Origin: Geobacter sp. UBA5735
GTDB taxonomy: Bacteria > Desulfobacterota > Desulfuromonadia > Geobacterales > Geobacteraceae
Assembly: GCA_002419385.1 (NCBI GenBank)
Contig: DIFZ01000026.1
Coordinates: forward strand, 1-18,835
Direction: 5' to 3'
Length of the DNA stretch: 18,835 bases
Shown here: positions 1 through 7,440 of the stretch, one piece after another
How the letters are laid out: every line of letters starts with the position of its first letter
Position numbering within the stretch: the first letter of the stretch is position 1
The notes under the pieces: generated by a model
What the model was told of the DNA's origin: nothing
The model's input: only the letters and a program-made list of their open reading frames with translations
Databases searched by the model: none
Made by a program: the position numbers and the translations under genes

Positions 1-35
1 TACCAACTGCGAAAGTTGAGTTATGTTACCTTATG

Positions 36-389
36 TTACTGGACGATAATGTAATTGACAATAAACATTAACGAGATTGTCATTATTCGCGAAGAAACCG
101 ACCATACTCTCCTTTTGAAAACAAAACCTATCCCGAAAGCGACACCGGTTAATATTGTACTCACGGTGGCAACCAGCAGATAGCTGCCAGTTGACTGGTA
201 ATTACTTCCGAAAGGAGAGCTCTTGCCTATCAAATGATTGTATTCTTGTGGATTTGACATGAAGTCAATTAAGTCCCACGCAAGAATAGGGAACAGTACT
301 CCAGTTGCAATAATGAGTAAAATATCAAACCACTTCAATACTTTGTCATATCTGCTGATATTCAACGACAAGCTCCATGTCTTTTCCAT
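36..389 (-). CDS. small three-helix membrane protein, possible immunity partner
   Basis: I do not recognise the family. From the ATG at 389 the product is about 117 residues. It has three hydrophobic stretches long enough to cross the membrane: ILLIIATGVLFPILAWDLI near the start, YLLVATVSTILTGVAFGIGF in the middle and IMTISLMFIVNYII at the C-terminus. An in-frame TTG at 419 could extend it by 10 residues, but the ATG gives a more normal N-terminus and a smaller overlap. The start lies about 44 bases inside the 3' end of the upstream Tlde1-like gene in another frame, so the two are probably translationally coupled. No strong ribosome site is visible. Small multi-helix membrane proteins directly downstream of toxins are often immunity proteins. 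That is the inference here, based on position only. An accessory or unrelated membrane protein is equally possible. Confidence 0.55.
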   Translation of the reverse strand: MEKTWSLSLNISRYDKVLKWFDILLIIATGVLFPILAWDLIDFMSNPQEYNHLIGKSSPFGSNYQSTGSYLLVATVSTILTGVAFGIGFVFKRRVWSVSSRIMTISLMFIVNYIIVQ

Positions 390-1098
390 ATTCCAGAAAC
401 ATCGACACAAATTCGCCAATATACAATGTCATATCAATACATCCTGCTGATCCGGCTTTCCACCCTCCATGAATAGAGAAGTCTTTTCTACCGTAAGTAT
501 TTGTCCCATCCTTGGGATGCAGCCACACGCGATGAGCCCCCCATGCGATCAGACTGCCCGGCCATTTGCCGCGTTTTAATCCGACAATGCTTGTCAGGCC
601 CACTATCGCATCCTCGGCAGAGATTTTTTGGTATTCTGATTTTTGCACGATCCAAGCCCCTTCCGGCAGAGGACCTTGACCATGAATACTCTGCTGCTTT
701 TTCCCTTGATGCCCTGGTCTTCCTGATACTGCTGGCCACCTCTTCATTATTCTGCCATCACAATCGACCCAAGAAAGTTGCCTACCATTGAATTTCAAGA
801 ACTGATTCCCGATAAATTTCCTTTTCTTTACAACAACTGCTCTGCCACTCTTGATCATGTGCCTTACTGCATCCAGGACCTGATGATCACTCATATTGCG
901 CAGATTGTTGTGCATCACGTCATTATTGCTGAGGAAAGACCTGAGGCCGTGCATGCGTGTGAAATCTCCCAAGCAACCTACAAGTATGCTGTCTACAAAT
1001 ATCGATTGCTCCACGAATGCATATGAAGGGACATCAGCCCAATATTGAAGGTAGTGATCTTCGAAACCGGATTTGATCAATACTGCATCTGCGTACAT
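346..1098 (-). CDS. DUF2778/Tlde1-type L,D-transpeptidase-like protein, putative cell-wall effector
   Basis: A 250-residue protein with no signal peptide. Residues about 103-222 match the DUF2778 (Tlde1) pattern: FNGRQLSWVDCDGRIMKRW followed by PAVSGRPG (104-129), GPLPEGAW (142-149), then FSIHGG (207-212) and GSAGCIDM (216-223), giving the expected catalytic pair His210 and Cys220. Salmonella Tlde1, a type VI effector of this family, attacks peptidoglycan tetrapeptides by L,D-carboxypeptidase and D-amino-acid exchange activity. Residues 1-100 match nothing I know; the stretch MSDHQVLDAVRHMIKSG looks helical and could be a delivery or adaptor segment. The lack of a signal peptide suits an injected effector. 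The gene starts 25 bases after a YkuD-type transpeptidase gene and overlaps a small membrane-protein gene. No secretion-system genes are in the window, so the delivery route is unknown. Family assignment is fairly firm, effector role is inference. Confidence 0.75.
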   Translation of the reverse strand: MYADAVLIKSGFEDHYLQYWADVPSYAFVEQSIFVDSILVGCLGDFTRMHGLRSFLSNNDVMHNNLRNMSDHQVLDAVRHMIKSGRAVVVKKRKFIGNQFLKFNGRQLSWVDCDGRIMKRWPAVSGRPGHQGKKQQSIHGQGPLPEGAWIVQKSEYQKISAEDAIVGLTSIVGLKRGKWPGSLIAWGAHRVWLHPKDGTNTYGRKDFSIHGGWKAGSAGCIDMTLYIGEFVSMFLEYGKDMELVVEYQQI

Positions 1099-1123
1099 GA
1101 TTTACCTGACTCACCTCTCGTAA

Positions 1124-1657
1124 TTAAGGTTGCAATACTATCGTGGTGCCATTAGGTACCAGGACCCAAATCTCTTCGATTTCCTTATTCGTTACAGCTA
1201 TGCACCCTCGAGTCCAGTCGAATAAACGGTGAAATGGGCCGAGCCAACCAAGCCCATTCCTTATGCCGTGAATCATGATATTGCCACCGAGACTGTCATC
1301 TGATCGGCGAGCCTGTTGAAAGTCAACCGGTGAAGGGTAAGAAATATGAAGTGAGCGATGATATGAGCTGTTGGCGTTGCGACCATCGACTACATATGTC
1401 CCTTCAGGAGTTCTATTGTCGCCTTCCCGACTCTTACGACCCACAGGGTTTCTCCCGAGGGCGATACGATAGGTCCGGACGACTTTGCCTGCCGACATCA
1501 GGTGGAGTCGGCGTGAGGATTTCTCCACAACTATTCCGTCAATATTAGGTGCGATTGTGGACTGTCCACGACGATCCTCTTCGCAACCAATCATGGATGC
1601 GATCATAATGATTGCCAATATCACGCAAACAGCTGTTTTCAGTTGAATATTTTCCAT
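1124..1657 (-). CDS. lipoprotein L,D-transpeptidase (YkuD/ErfK domain)
   Basis: A 177-residue protein. Residues 8-24 are hydrophobic and end in MIGC, so Cys25 is a plausible lipidated cysteine, although Met at the -3 position of the lipobox is not ideal. The YkuD domain fills the rest: GIVVEKSSRRLHLM (41-54), the substrate-side segment GDNRTPEGTYVV (79-90), His130-Gly131 in IMIHGIRNG, and the catalytic cysteine in WTRGCIAV (Cys152). The family usually has S/T-H-G-C or S-x-G-C here; T-R-G-C fits. Enzymes of this family cross-link peptidoglycan at the third residue of the stem or attach proteins to it, in the periplasm. It is the first gene of a tight minus-strand set, 25 bases before the Tlde1-like gene. 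Both products share the transpeptidase fold, so this could be a housekeeping enzyme or a cell-wall modifier linked to the effector. Confidence 0.8.
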   Translation of the reverse strand: MENIQLKTAVCVILAIIMIASMIGCEEDRRGQSTIAPNIDGIVVEKSSRRLHLMSAGKVVRTYRIALGRNPVGRKSREGDNRTPEGTYVVDGRNANSSYHRSLHISYPSPVDFQQARRSDDSLGGNIMIHGIRNGLGWLGPFHRLFDWTRGCIAVTNKEIEEIWVLVPNGTTIVLQP

Positions 1658-1700
1658 ACACCACTATAATATGCATTCTGATTACGACATGCGCCTAAAG

Positions 1701-1747
1701 GGGTCGCATTCAAATTTTCCTGTTTATGCAGAATGCAGATCTGACCC
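1701..1747. repeat. interrupted inverted repeat, possible REP-transposase-type relic
   Basis: GGGTCGCATTC (1701-1711) is mirrored by GAATGC (1731-1736) and GACCC (1743-1747), which are separated by six extra bases (AGATCT). Short GGGTC-ended palindromes of this style are familiar near REP-associated tyrosine transposases. That link is from memory of similar sequences and no transposase is present here. Confidence 0.35.
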
Positions 1748-1888
1748 TCGCCCTTCTTAGTCCTATTTTCGCATCTATCTTTATTTTGCGCCCGCCAACA
1801 GTTTTATTGCTCTTTAACATATCCTAATCATTGGATACCATTCACCATTTTTAATGTCAACTATAAAAGCACCTTCCCCCCAGATATA

Positions 1889-1915
1889 GGCTATCGGATG
1901 GAATATCCGATAGCC
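1889..1915. repeat. perfect 10-bp hairpin upstream of the pyr promoter
   Basis: GGCTATCGGA and TCCGATAGCC form a perfect 10-bp stem around a 7-base loop. Neither strand has a T-run after the stem, so it is not a standard intrinsic terminator. It lies 28 bases upstream of the pyr -35 box, where it could be an operator or a barrier between the two divergent transcription units. Confidence 0.5.
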
Positions 1916-1942
1916 CGAACAGCACCCAACCAAAAATCTCTC

Positions 1943-1971
1943 TTGACTCCTCCCCCATGAAATGATAATTT
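1943..1971 (+). promoter_or_regulatory. sigma-70-type promoter of the pyrimidine operon
   Basis: TTGACT at 1943-1948 matches the -35 consensus in five of six positions. Downstream are two overlapping -10 candidates: GATAAT at 1964-1969 (15-base spacer) and TAATTT at 1966-1971 (17-base spacer). Transcription would begin near 1977, placing the whole PyrR-type leader in the message. Confidence 0.6.
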
Positions 1972-1992
1972 TAGAAAAATTTGAGCGACCGG

Positions 1993-2027
1993 CCTTTTAA
2001 CAGGTAACCCAGAGAGGTTAATAAAGG
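1993..2027 (+). promoter_or_regulatory. PyrR-binding RNA hairpin (anti-antiterminator)
   Basis: The upper stem is AACC (2006-2009) paired with GGTT (2016-2019) around the six-base loop CAGAGA, matching the PyrR binding-loop consensus known from Bacillus (CCAGAGAGG core). The lower stem is CCTTT (1993-1997) with AAAGG (2023-2027), separated by an asymmetric bulge on the 5' side, as in known PyrR sites. With UMP or UTP bound, PyrR would stabilise this hairpin and let the downstream terminator form. Its AAAGG arm can instead pair with CCTTT at 2069-2073, the ascending arm of the terminator, which provides the antiterminator. The gene for PyrR follows directly, so the circuit is self-contained. 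Confidence 0.8.
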
Positions 2028-2066
2028 TGGGGGCACACAGCAATCCAAGTCATTTGAATAGCCAGG

Positions 2067-2100
2067 AGCCTTTCCGCCATGCAGCGGTGAGGCTTTTTTT
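2067..2100 (+). terminator. intrinsic terminator of the pyr attenuator
   Basis: AGCC (2067-2070) pairs with GGCT (2091-2094) and CCGC (2074-2077) with GCGG (2084-2087), with a small internal mismatch and a CATGCA loop. Seven T residues follow (2094-2100). It ends 56 bases before the pyrR start and after the PyrR-binding hairpin, as expected for transcription attenuation. Confidence 0.8.
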
Positions 2101-2156
2101 GCGCCCTGCTTCCGTAACGAAGATGTCACCATCATGCAGACGAGAGGAGATCCCGC

Positions 2157-2696
2157 GTGAGCACTGAAGCTACTGTCATCCTGGATGGCGTCGGCATCAA
2201 GAGAGCTTTGACCCGCATCGCCCACGAAATCCTGGAGCGGAACAAGGGCGTAACCGACCTTGTCCTGGTGGGGATCAGGACCGGCGGGATCCACCTGGCC
2301 CGGGAGCTTGCCTCGCGCCTGGAAGAGATCGAAGGCGTGAAGATCCCGGTCGGTTCCGTGGACATAACCCTCTACCGGGACGACATCAAGACCCAGGCCG
2401 CCCACCTGCCGGTGGGCAAGACCGAAATCCCCTTCAGTACCGAGGGAAAACGGGTCGTCCTGGTGGATGACGTCCTGTTCACCGGCCGAACCATCCGGGC
2501 CGCCATGGATGCCATGATGGACCACGGCAGGCCCCAGTACATCCAGCTTGCGGTGCTCATCGACCGCGGCCACCGGGAGCTGCCGATCCGCGCCGATTTC
2601 GTCGGCCGCAACGTTCCCACCAGCAGGAAGGAGAACATCCAGGTCCGCTTCGACAGCGGCGACCACCCGGTCGAGGTGTTCCTGGAAAAGAACTGA
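2157..2696 (+). CDS. pyrR: bifunctional pyr operon regulator / uracil phosphoribosyltransferase PyrR
   Basis: A 179-residue type I phosphoribosyltransferase. The PRPP loop is VVLVDDVLFTGRT (100-112), and GIRTGGIHLA (39-48) and YRDD (73-76) fit PyrR. PyrR binds leader RNA when UMP or UTP is high and also converts uracil and PRPP to UMP. The start is GTG at 2157 with AGGAG at 2145-2149, seven bases upstream; the family length of about 180 residues agrees. It is the first gene of the pyrimidine operon and sits right behind a leader with a PyrR-type hairpin and a terminator, so the RNA-binding role is well supported. In many proteobacteria PyrR-like proteins occur without such a leader, which makes the arrangement noteworthy. 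Confidence 0.95.
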   Translation: MSTEATVILDGVGIKRALTRIAHEILERNKGVTDLVLVGIRTGGIHLARELASRLEEIEGVKIPVGSVDITLYRDDIKTQAAHLPVGKTEIPFSTEGKRVVLVDDVLFTGRTIRAAMDAMMDHGRPQYIQLAVLIDRGHRELPIRADFVGRNVPTSRKENIQVRFDSGDHPVEVFLEKN

Positions 2697-2766
2697 CCGG
2701 CCACGGAAACAGCTGTTGAGCATCCAGCGGCAACTGCTTACTTTTGTCTGATTCGGAGGGGCAAAC

Positions 2767-3699
<933 letters not shown>

Positions 3700-3716
3700 G
3701 AGCATTGAAAATGCTC
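3700..3716 (+). repeat. small hairpin just after pyrB
   Basis: GAGCAT and ATGCTC form a perfect 6-bp stem with a TGAAA loop immediately after the pyrB stop codon. There is no T-run, so it is more likely an mRNA-end or repeat structure than a terminator. Confidence 0.45.
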
Positions 3717-3724
3717 GGCCGTTG

Positions 3725-3840
3725 AGGCTGAAGGCTGAAGCATTCAAGAATCCTTTATTGGCTGAATCTCGTTACCCCAAGGTCTACAGTCAGCCAATGA
3801 GATCAGAAAATGATCATACTTTACCTTCAGTCTTCAGCCT
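3725..3840. repeat. long nested inverted repeat with heptad arms in the pyrB-pyrC spacer
   Basis: The outer arms are 16 bases each (3725-3740 and 3825-3840) and complementary except for one G:T position. Both are built from seven-base units, AGGCTGA repeated on the left and its complement on the right. An inner pair, ATTGGCTGA (3757-3765) and TCAGCCAAT (3790-3798), is perfect. The element nearly fills the 174-base spacer and could fold into one long stem. There is no T-run and no PyrR hairpin, so it is not an attenuator. Confidence 0.65.
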
Positions 3841-3873
3841 ATGAACCAGACAATTTCAATTTTGGGGTGATAT

Positions 3874-5148
3874 ATGAATCTTCTGATAAAAAACGGTCAT
3901 GTCATCAACCCTTCCCAGAACCTGGACGAGAAGCTGGACATCCTGGTGGCGGATGGGAAAATAATGGAAATCGGCAAGAAACTCGCCGCGCCCAAGGGTG
4001 CGGAGGTCATCGACGCCAAGGGGCTGCTGGTGACCCCGGGCCTCATCGACATGCACGTCCATCTCCGTGACCCGGGGCTGGAGTACAAGGAAGATATCGT
4101 GACCGGCACCCGTGCTGCAGCGGCAGGGGGCTTCACTTCCGTAGCCTGCATGCCCAACACCGGGCCGGTGAACGACAACAAGGCCGTAACCTCCTACATC
4201 ATTGCCAAGGCAAAGGCCGAAGGCCTGGTCAACGTGTTCCCGGTCGGCGCCATCACCCAGGGGATCAAGGGCGAAAACCTGGCGGAAATGGGGGACATGA
4301 AGGAAGCCGGCTGCGTGGCAGTCTCCGACGACGGCAAGCCGGTGTCCAACCCTGAGCTGATGCGCCGGGCACTGGAATACGCCAAGGGCATGGAGATCAC
4401 CCTGATTTCCCACAGCGAAGACCTGGGCCTGGCCGGCGACGGCCAGATGAACGACGGTTTCACGGCCACGGAGCTGGGGCTCAAGGGGATTCCCTGGGTC
4501 GCCGAAAACGCGGCCACCGCCCGTGACGTCTTCCTTGCCGAGTTCACCGATTCGCCGATCCACATCGCCCACGTATCCACGAAGGGCGCGGTGCAGATCA
4601 TCAGAGATGCCAAGGCGCGCGGGGTGAAGGTCACGTGCGAGACGGCGCCCCACTACTTCACCCTGACCGAGGACGCAGTGCGTGGCTATGAGACCAACGC
4701 CAAGATGAACCCGCCGCTCCGCACGGGCGCTGATGTGCAGGCAATCAAGGAAGGCTTGTCAGACGGGACAATCGACGCGGTGGCCACCGACCATGCACCC
4801 CACCACCTTGACGAGAAGGATGTGGAATACACCTTGGCCTCCAACGGCATCATCGGCCTGGAAACCTCCCTGCCCCTCTCGCTGGCACTGGTTGCCGACA
4901 AGGTCCTGAGCCCTTCGCAGCTGATCGCGAAAATGTCCCTCAACCCGGCCCGCATTCTCGGCATCGACCGGGGCACCCTGACCCAGGGAGCGGTAGCTGA
5001 CATCACGCTCATCGACCCGAATGCCGAATGGGTGGTGGAAACGGACAAGCTGGAAAGCAAGTCGAAAAATTCCCCATTCCTCGGCAAGAAGATGAAGGGA
5101 CGGGCGGCGTATACCATCGTGGGCGGGAAGGTGGTTTATAAAGCTTAG
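3874..5148 (+). CDS. pyrC: dihydroorotase, class I
   Basis: A 424-residue metal-dependent amidohydrolase that closes carbamoyl-aspartate to dihydroorotate. Metal ligands are visible: DMHVHLRDPG (60-68) with His61 and His63, Asp152/Asp153 in SDDGKP, His180 in ISHSED, His233 in IAHVS, and Asp306 in ATDHAPH (304-310). MPNTGPVND (93-101) is typical of the class I enzymes that partner with PyrB. The length is normal. The ATG at 3874 follows GGGGTGA at a suitable distance. It lies 174 bases after pyrB, the gap being filled by a palindromic repeat. The operon has the usual biosynthetic order, so this is the functional enzyme and not a non-catalytic PyrC-like partner. Confidence 0.97.
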   Translation: MNLLIKNGHVINPSQNLDEKLDILVADGKIMEIGKKLAAPKGAEVIDAKGLLVTPGLIDMHVHLRDPGLEYKEDIVTGTRAAAAGGFTSVACMPNTGPVNDNKAVTSYIIAKAKAEGLVNVFPVGAITQGIKGENLAEMGDMKEAGCVAVSDDGKPVSNPELMRRALEYAKGMEITLISHSEDLGLAGDGQMNDGFTATELGLKGIPWVAENAATARDVFLAEFTDSPIHIAHVSTKGAVQIIRDAKARGVKVTCETAPHYFTLTEDAVRGYETNAKMNPPLRTGADVQAIKEGLSDGTIDAVATDHAPHHLDEKDVEYTLASNGIIGLETSLPLSLALVADKVLSPSQLIAKMSLNPARILGIDRGTLTQGAVADITLIDPNAEWVVETDKLESKSKNSPFLGKKMKGRAAYTIVGGKVVYKA

Positions 5149-5271
5149 GCAAAAGGCATAGGGCAAAAGGCAAAGGGTGACACCGTTCAACGACTCAGCA
5201 GATCTCCGCAATCGTTTTTTAACAGCCTGCTGGTGGTTATCCCCTGTGCCTCGTGCCTTGTGCCCTGTGCC
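5148..5271. repeat. heptad-phased long inverted repeat in the pyrC-carA spacer
   Basis: The left arm (5148-5177) is a run of seven-base units of the type GGCAAAA/GGCATAG, and the right arm (5242-5271) a run of units such as CTGTGCC/TCGTGCC. Read against each other, 23 of 30 positions are complementary, with conserved TGCC/GGCA blocks every seven bases. The left arm begins at the last base of the pyrC stop codon. The remaining spacer up to the carA ribosome site (5272-5333) shows nothing further. Confidence 0.6.
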
Positions 5272-5345
5272 AGCCGAAACCGGCACAAACCACGACAGAC
5301 AGCAATAAGTTCGAATCACTAAACAAGTTATTCAGGAGCACCCAC

Positions 5346-6473
5346 ATGAAAGCAGTACTCGCGCTCGCGGACGGGCGTGTATTCCAGGGAAGATCATTCG
5401 GCGCCACCGGCGAGGCAACCGGCGAGGTGGTGTTCAACACCGCCATGTCCGGCTACCAGGAAGTCCTCACCGACCCCTCCTACAAGGGGCAGATGGTCAC
5501 CATGACCTACACCCAGATCGGCAACACCGGCATCAACCCCGAGGACGTGGAGAGCAGCCGTCTCTACCTGTCCGGTTTCATCGTCAAGGAATACCAGGAA
5601 GAATATTCCAACTGGCGGGCCACCATGAGCCTGGGGGACTATTTGCGGGAGAACGGCATCGTCGGCATCCAGGGGATCGACACCCGCGCCCTGACCCGCC
5701 ACCTGCGGGACAAGGGCGCCCAGAACGGGGTCATCTCCACCATCGACCCGGATCTCGAAAGCATGGTGAAAAAGGCCCGTGCGCTCCCCAGCATGGCCGG
5801 CCAGGATCTGGCCACCGGCGTCACCTGCGACAAGCCCTACCACTGGACCGAGGGGCTGTGGGAGCTGGGCAGGGGGTACGGGGATTTCACCGGCAGGGAC
5901 CTCTCCTACAAGGTCGTCGCCTACGATTTCGGGATCAAGTTCAACATCCTGCGCTGCCTGGTTTCGGCAGGGTGCGACGTGACCGTGGTGCCGGCCACCT
6001 TCCCGGCGGAAGAGGCTCTGGCACTGAAGCCGGACGGCATCTTCCTCTCCAACGGCCCCGGCGACCCGGAACCCATGACCGAAGTGATCTGCAACATAAA
6101 GAAACTGGTGGGCAAGGCCCCCATCTTCGGCATCTGCCTGGGCCACCAACTGCTGGGGCTGGCCTTGGGCGGACGGACCATGAAGCTGAAGTTCGGCAAC
6201 CACGGCTCCAATCTGCCGGTCATGGACCTGGCTACGCACAAGGTGGAGATAACCGCCCAGAATCACGGCTTCTCAGTGGACATCGCCTCCCTTGCCGGGA
6301 CCTGCGAACTGGCCCACGAAAACCTCAACGACATGACCGTCGAGGGGATGCGCTGCAGCGCACATCCCATTTTCTCCGTCCAGCACCATCCCGAAGCGTC
6401 GCCCGGCCCCCACGACTCCCAGTACCTGTTCGGCCGATTCGTGGAAATGATGGAGAAATACCGGAAGGCGTAG
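5346..6473 (+). CDS. carA: carbamoyl-phosphate synthase small subunit (glutaminase)
   Basis: A 375-residue protein that releases ammonia from glutamine and passes it to CarB. The N-terminal small-subunit domain includes FNTAMSGYQEVLTDPSY (30-46). The C-terminal class I glutamine amidotransferase domain has SNGPGDP (235-241), the nucleophile Cys264 in FGICLGHQLLG (261-271), and the catalytic His348 and Glu350 in HHPE. The ATG at 5346 is chosen because AGGAG lies at 5334-5338 and the product then begins MKAVLALADG as in the family; an upstream in-frame extension to 5253 would run into the spacer repeat. The TAG stop codon is contributed by the left end of a twin-hairpin repeat. It is separated from carB by two other genes, unlike the adjacent carAB of enterics. 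Confidence 0.97.
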   Translation: MKAVLALADGRVFQGRSFGATGEATGEVVFNTAMSGYQEVLTDPSYKGQMVTMTYTQIGNTGINPEDVESSRLYLSGFIVKEYQEEYSNWRATMSLGDYLRENGIVGIQGIDTRALTRHLRDKGAQNGVISTIDPDLESMVKKARALPSMAGQDLATGVTCDKPYHWTEGLWELGRGYGDFTGRDLSYKVVAYDFGIKFNILRCLVSAGCDVTVVPATFPAEEALALKPDGIFLSNGPGDPEPMTEVICNIKKLVGKAPIFGICLGHQLLGLALGGRTMKLKFGNHGSNLPVMDLATHKVEITAQNHGFSVDIASLAGTCELAHENLNDMTVEGMRCSAHPIFSVQHHPEASPGPHDSQYLFGRFVEMMEKYRKA

Positions 6474-6526
6474 GGGCGATCTTCGTGATCGCCCTTCAAC
6501 CGGGCAAACACAAGGTTTGCCCCTAC
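6470..6526. repeat. twin-hairpin palindromic element, copy 1
   Basis: The ends are the inverted pair GTAGGGGC (6470-6477) and GCCCCTAC (6519-6526). Inside are two perfect 8-bp hairpins: GGGCGATC/GATCGCCC (6474-6494, loop TTCGT) and GGGCAAAC/GTTTGCCC (6502-6522, loop ACAAG). The left end supplies the carA stop codon. A second copy with the same layout but different stem sequences lies on the other side of the radical SAM gene. Confidence 0.8.
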
Positions 6527-6537
6527 AGCGTGCATTG

Positions 6538-7440
6538 ATGCGTTACCTCGATCTTTATCAATCAGGAGAATTGCTCGACAGGGTGCGCCGGGTATACCAC
6601 ATGCTCCGGAGTTGCAACCTCTGTCCCCGCGAATGCGGGGTCGACCGCATGGCCGGAGAGACCGGATTCTGCCGGGCAGGCCTGAAGCCACGGATTGCAT
6701 CCGCCAACGTCCATCACGGCGAGGAACCGCCCATCTCGGGAACGCGGGGATCGGGGACGATTTTCCTCTCGCACTGCACCCTCAGGTGCCGTTTCTGCCA
6801 GAACTTCCCCATCAGCCAGTTGGGAAACGGCGAGGAAATCTCCACGGCCAGCCTCGCGGAACGGATGCTGAAACTCCAGGCCCAGGGAGTGTACAACATC
6901 AATTTCGTAACCCCCGGCCACTACCTCCCCCAGATTCTTGCGGCACTGCTGCTTGCCATACCCCGGGGATTCCGCCTGCCGATCGTGTGGAACACCAGCG
7001 GCTATGAAAAAGTCGACGCCCTGCGGTTCCTGGACGGGATCGTGGACATCTACCTGCCGGACATGAAATACGCGGACGAGGTGCCCGCTGTCAATTTCTC
7101 CTCAGCACCCGGCTACCGGGACATCAACCGGGCAGCCATTCTTGAGATGTTCCGCCAGGTGGGACACCTGGAACTTGACGGTGAAGGCATCGCCGCCAGA
7201 GGGCTCATCATCCGGCACATGGTGCTCCCGGAGGGGGCCGCGGGCAGCCGCGAGACCCTGCGCTGGATCTCGGGAAATCTGGGGAAGTATACTCATATCG
7301 CACTGATGAACCAATATTTCCCAGCATATGAAGCCCGGGAAATGCCGGGGCTTCACCGCAGGATTACCGATGAGGAATATGCAGAAGCCGTTGACGCCCT
7401 GGAGGAGTTCGGGCTGGAAAACGGCTGGGTGCAGGAATAG
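6538..7440 (+). CDS. radical SAM protein, PflA/PflX-like (COG1313 type)
   Basis: A 300-residue protein from ATG 6538. The radical SAM cluster motif is CTLRCRFC (Cys80, Cys84, Cys87), followed by QNFPISQ, typical of the PflX group related to pyruvate formate-lyase activating enzymes. An N-terminal four-cysteine motif (Cys26, Cys29, Cys33, Cys45) could hold a further iron-sulfur cluster or zinc. FVTPGHYLPQ and WNTSGYEK fit the same group. The substrate is unknown; activation of a glycyl-radical enzyme is a guess by homology. There is no clear ribosome site, and the start lies 12 bases after a twin-hairpin repeat; an in-frame TTG at 6517 would lie inside that repeat and is disfavoured. The gene sits between carA and carB with a repeat at each end, so it may depend on read-through within the pyr operon. 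Confidence 0.85.
   Translation: MRYLDLYQSGELLDRVRRVYHMLRSCNLCPRECGVDRMAGETGFCRAGLKPRIASANVHHGEEPPISGTRGSGTIFLSHCTLRCRFCQNFPISQLGNGEEISTASLAERMLKLQAQGVYNINFVTPGHYLPQILAALLLAIPRGFRLPIVWNTSGYEKVDALRFLDGIVDIYLPDMKYADEVPAVNFSSAPGYRDINRAAILEMFRQVGHLELDGEGIAARGLIIRHMVLPEGAAGSRETLRWISGNLGKYTHIALMNQYFPAYEAREMPGLHRRITDEEYAEAVDALEEFGLENGWVQE

Larger units (their letters stand above)
1658..1942. other. non-coding spacer between the transpeptidase operon and the pyr promoter
   Basis: I see no convincing gene in this stretch. It contains an interrupted inverted repeat (1701-1747), a perfect hairpin (1889-1915), and on the minus strand an AT-rich TATTATAG-like sequence just before 1657 that might be the -10 box of the transpeptidase operon. 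No good -35 box accompanies it. Confidence 0.5.

Noticed and set aside
5148..5271. CRISPR array or tandem-repeat locus in the pyrC-carA spacer
   Set aside because: Units are seven bases and mirrored, without spacers of constant length; no cas genes in the window.
5253..5345. Upstream extension of carA
   Set aside because: It is translated from the heptad repeat arm and spacer, while AGGAG and ATG at 5346 give the standard CarA N-terminus.
5394..6266. 290-codon minus-strand frame opposite carA
   Set aside because: Shadow of carA; repetitive Gly/Val/Asp-rich translation with no recognisable domain.
6517..6537. TTG start for the radical SAM gene
   Set aside because: The TTG lies inside the twin-hairpin element; the ATG at 6538 is in frame and outside it.
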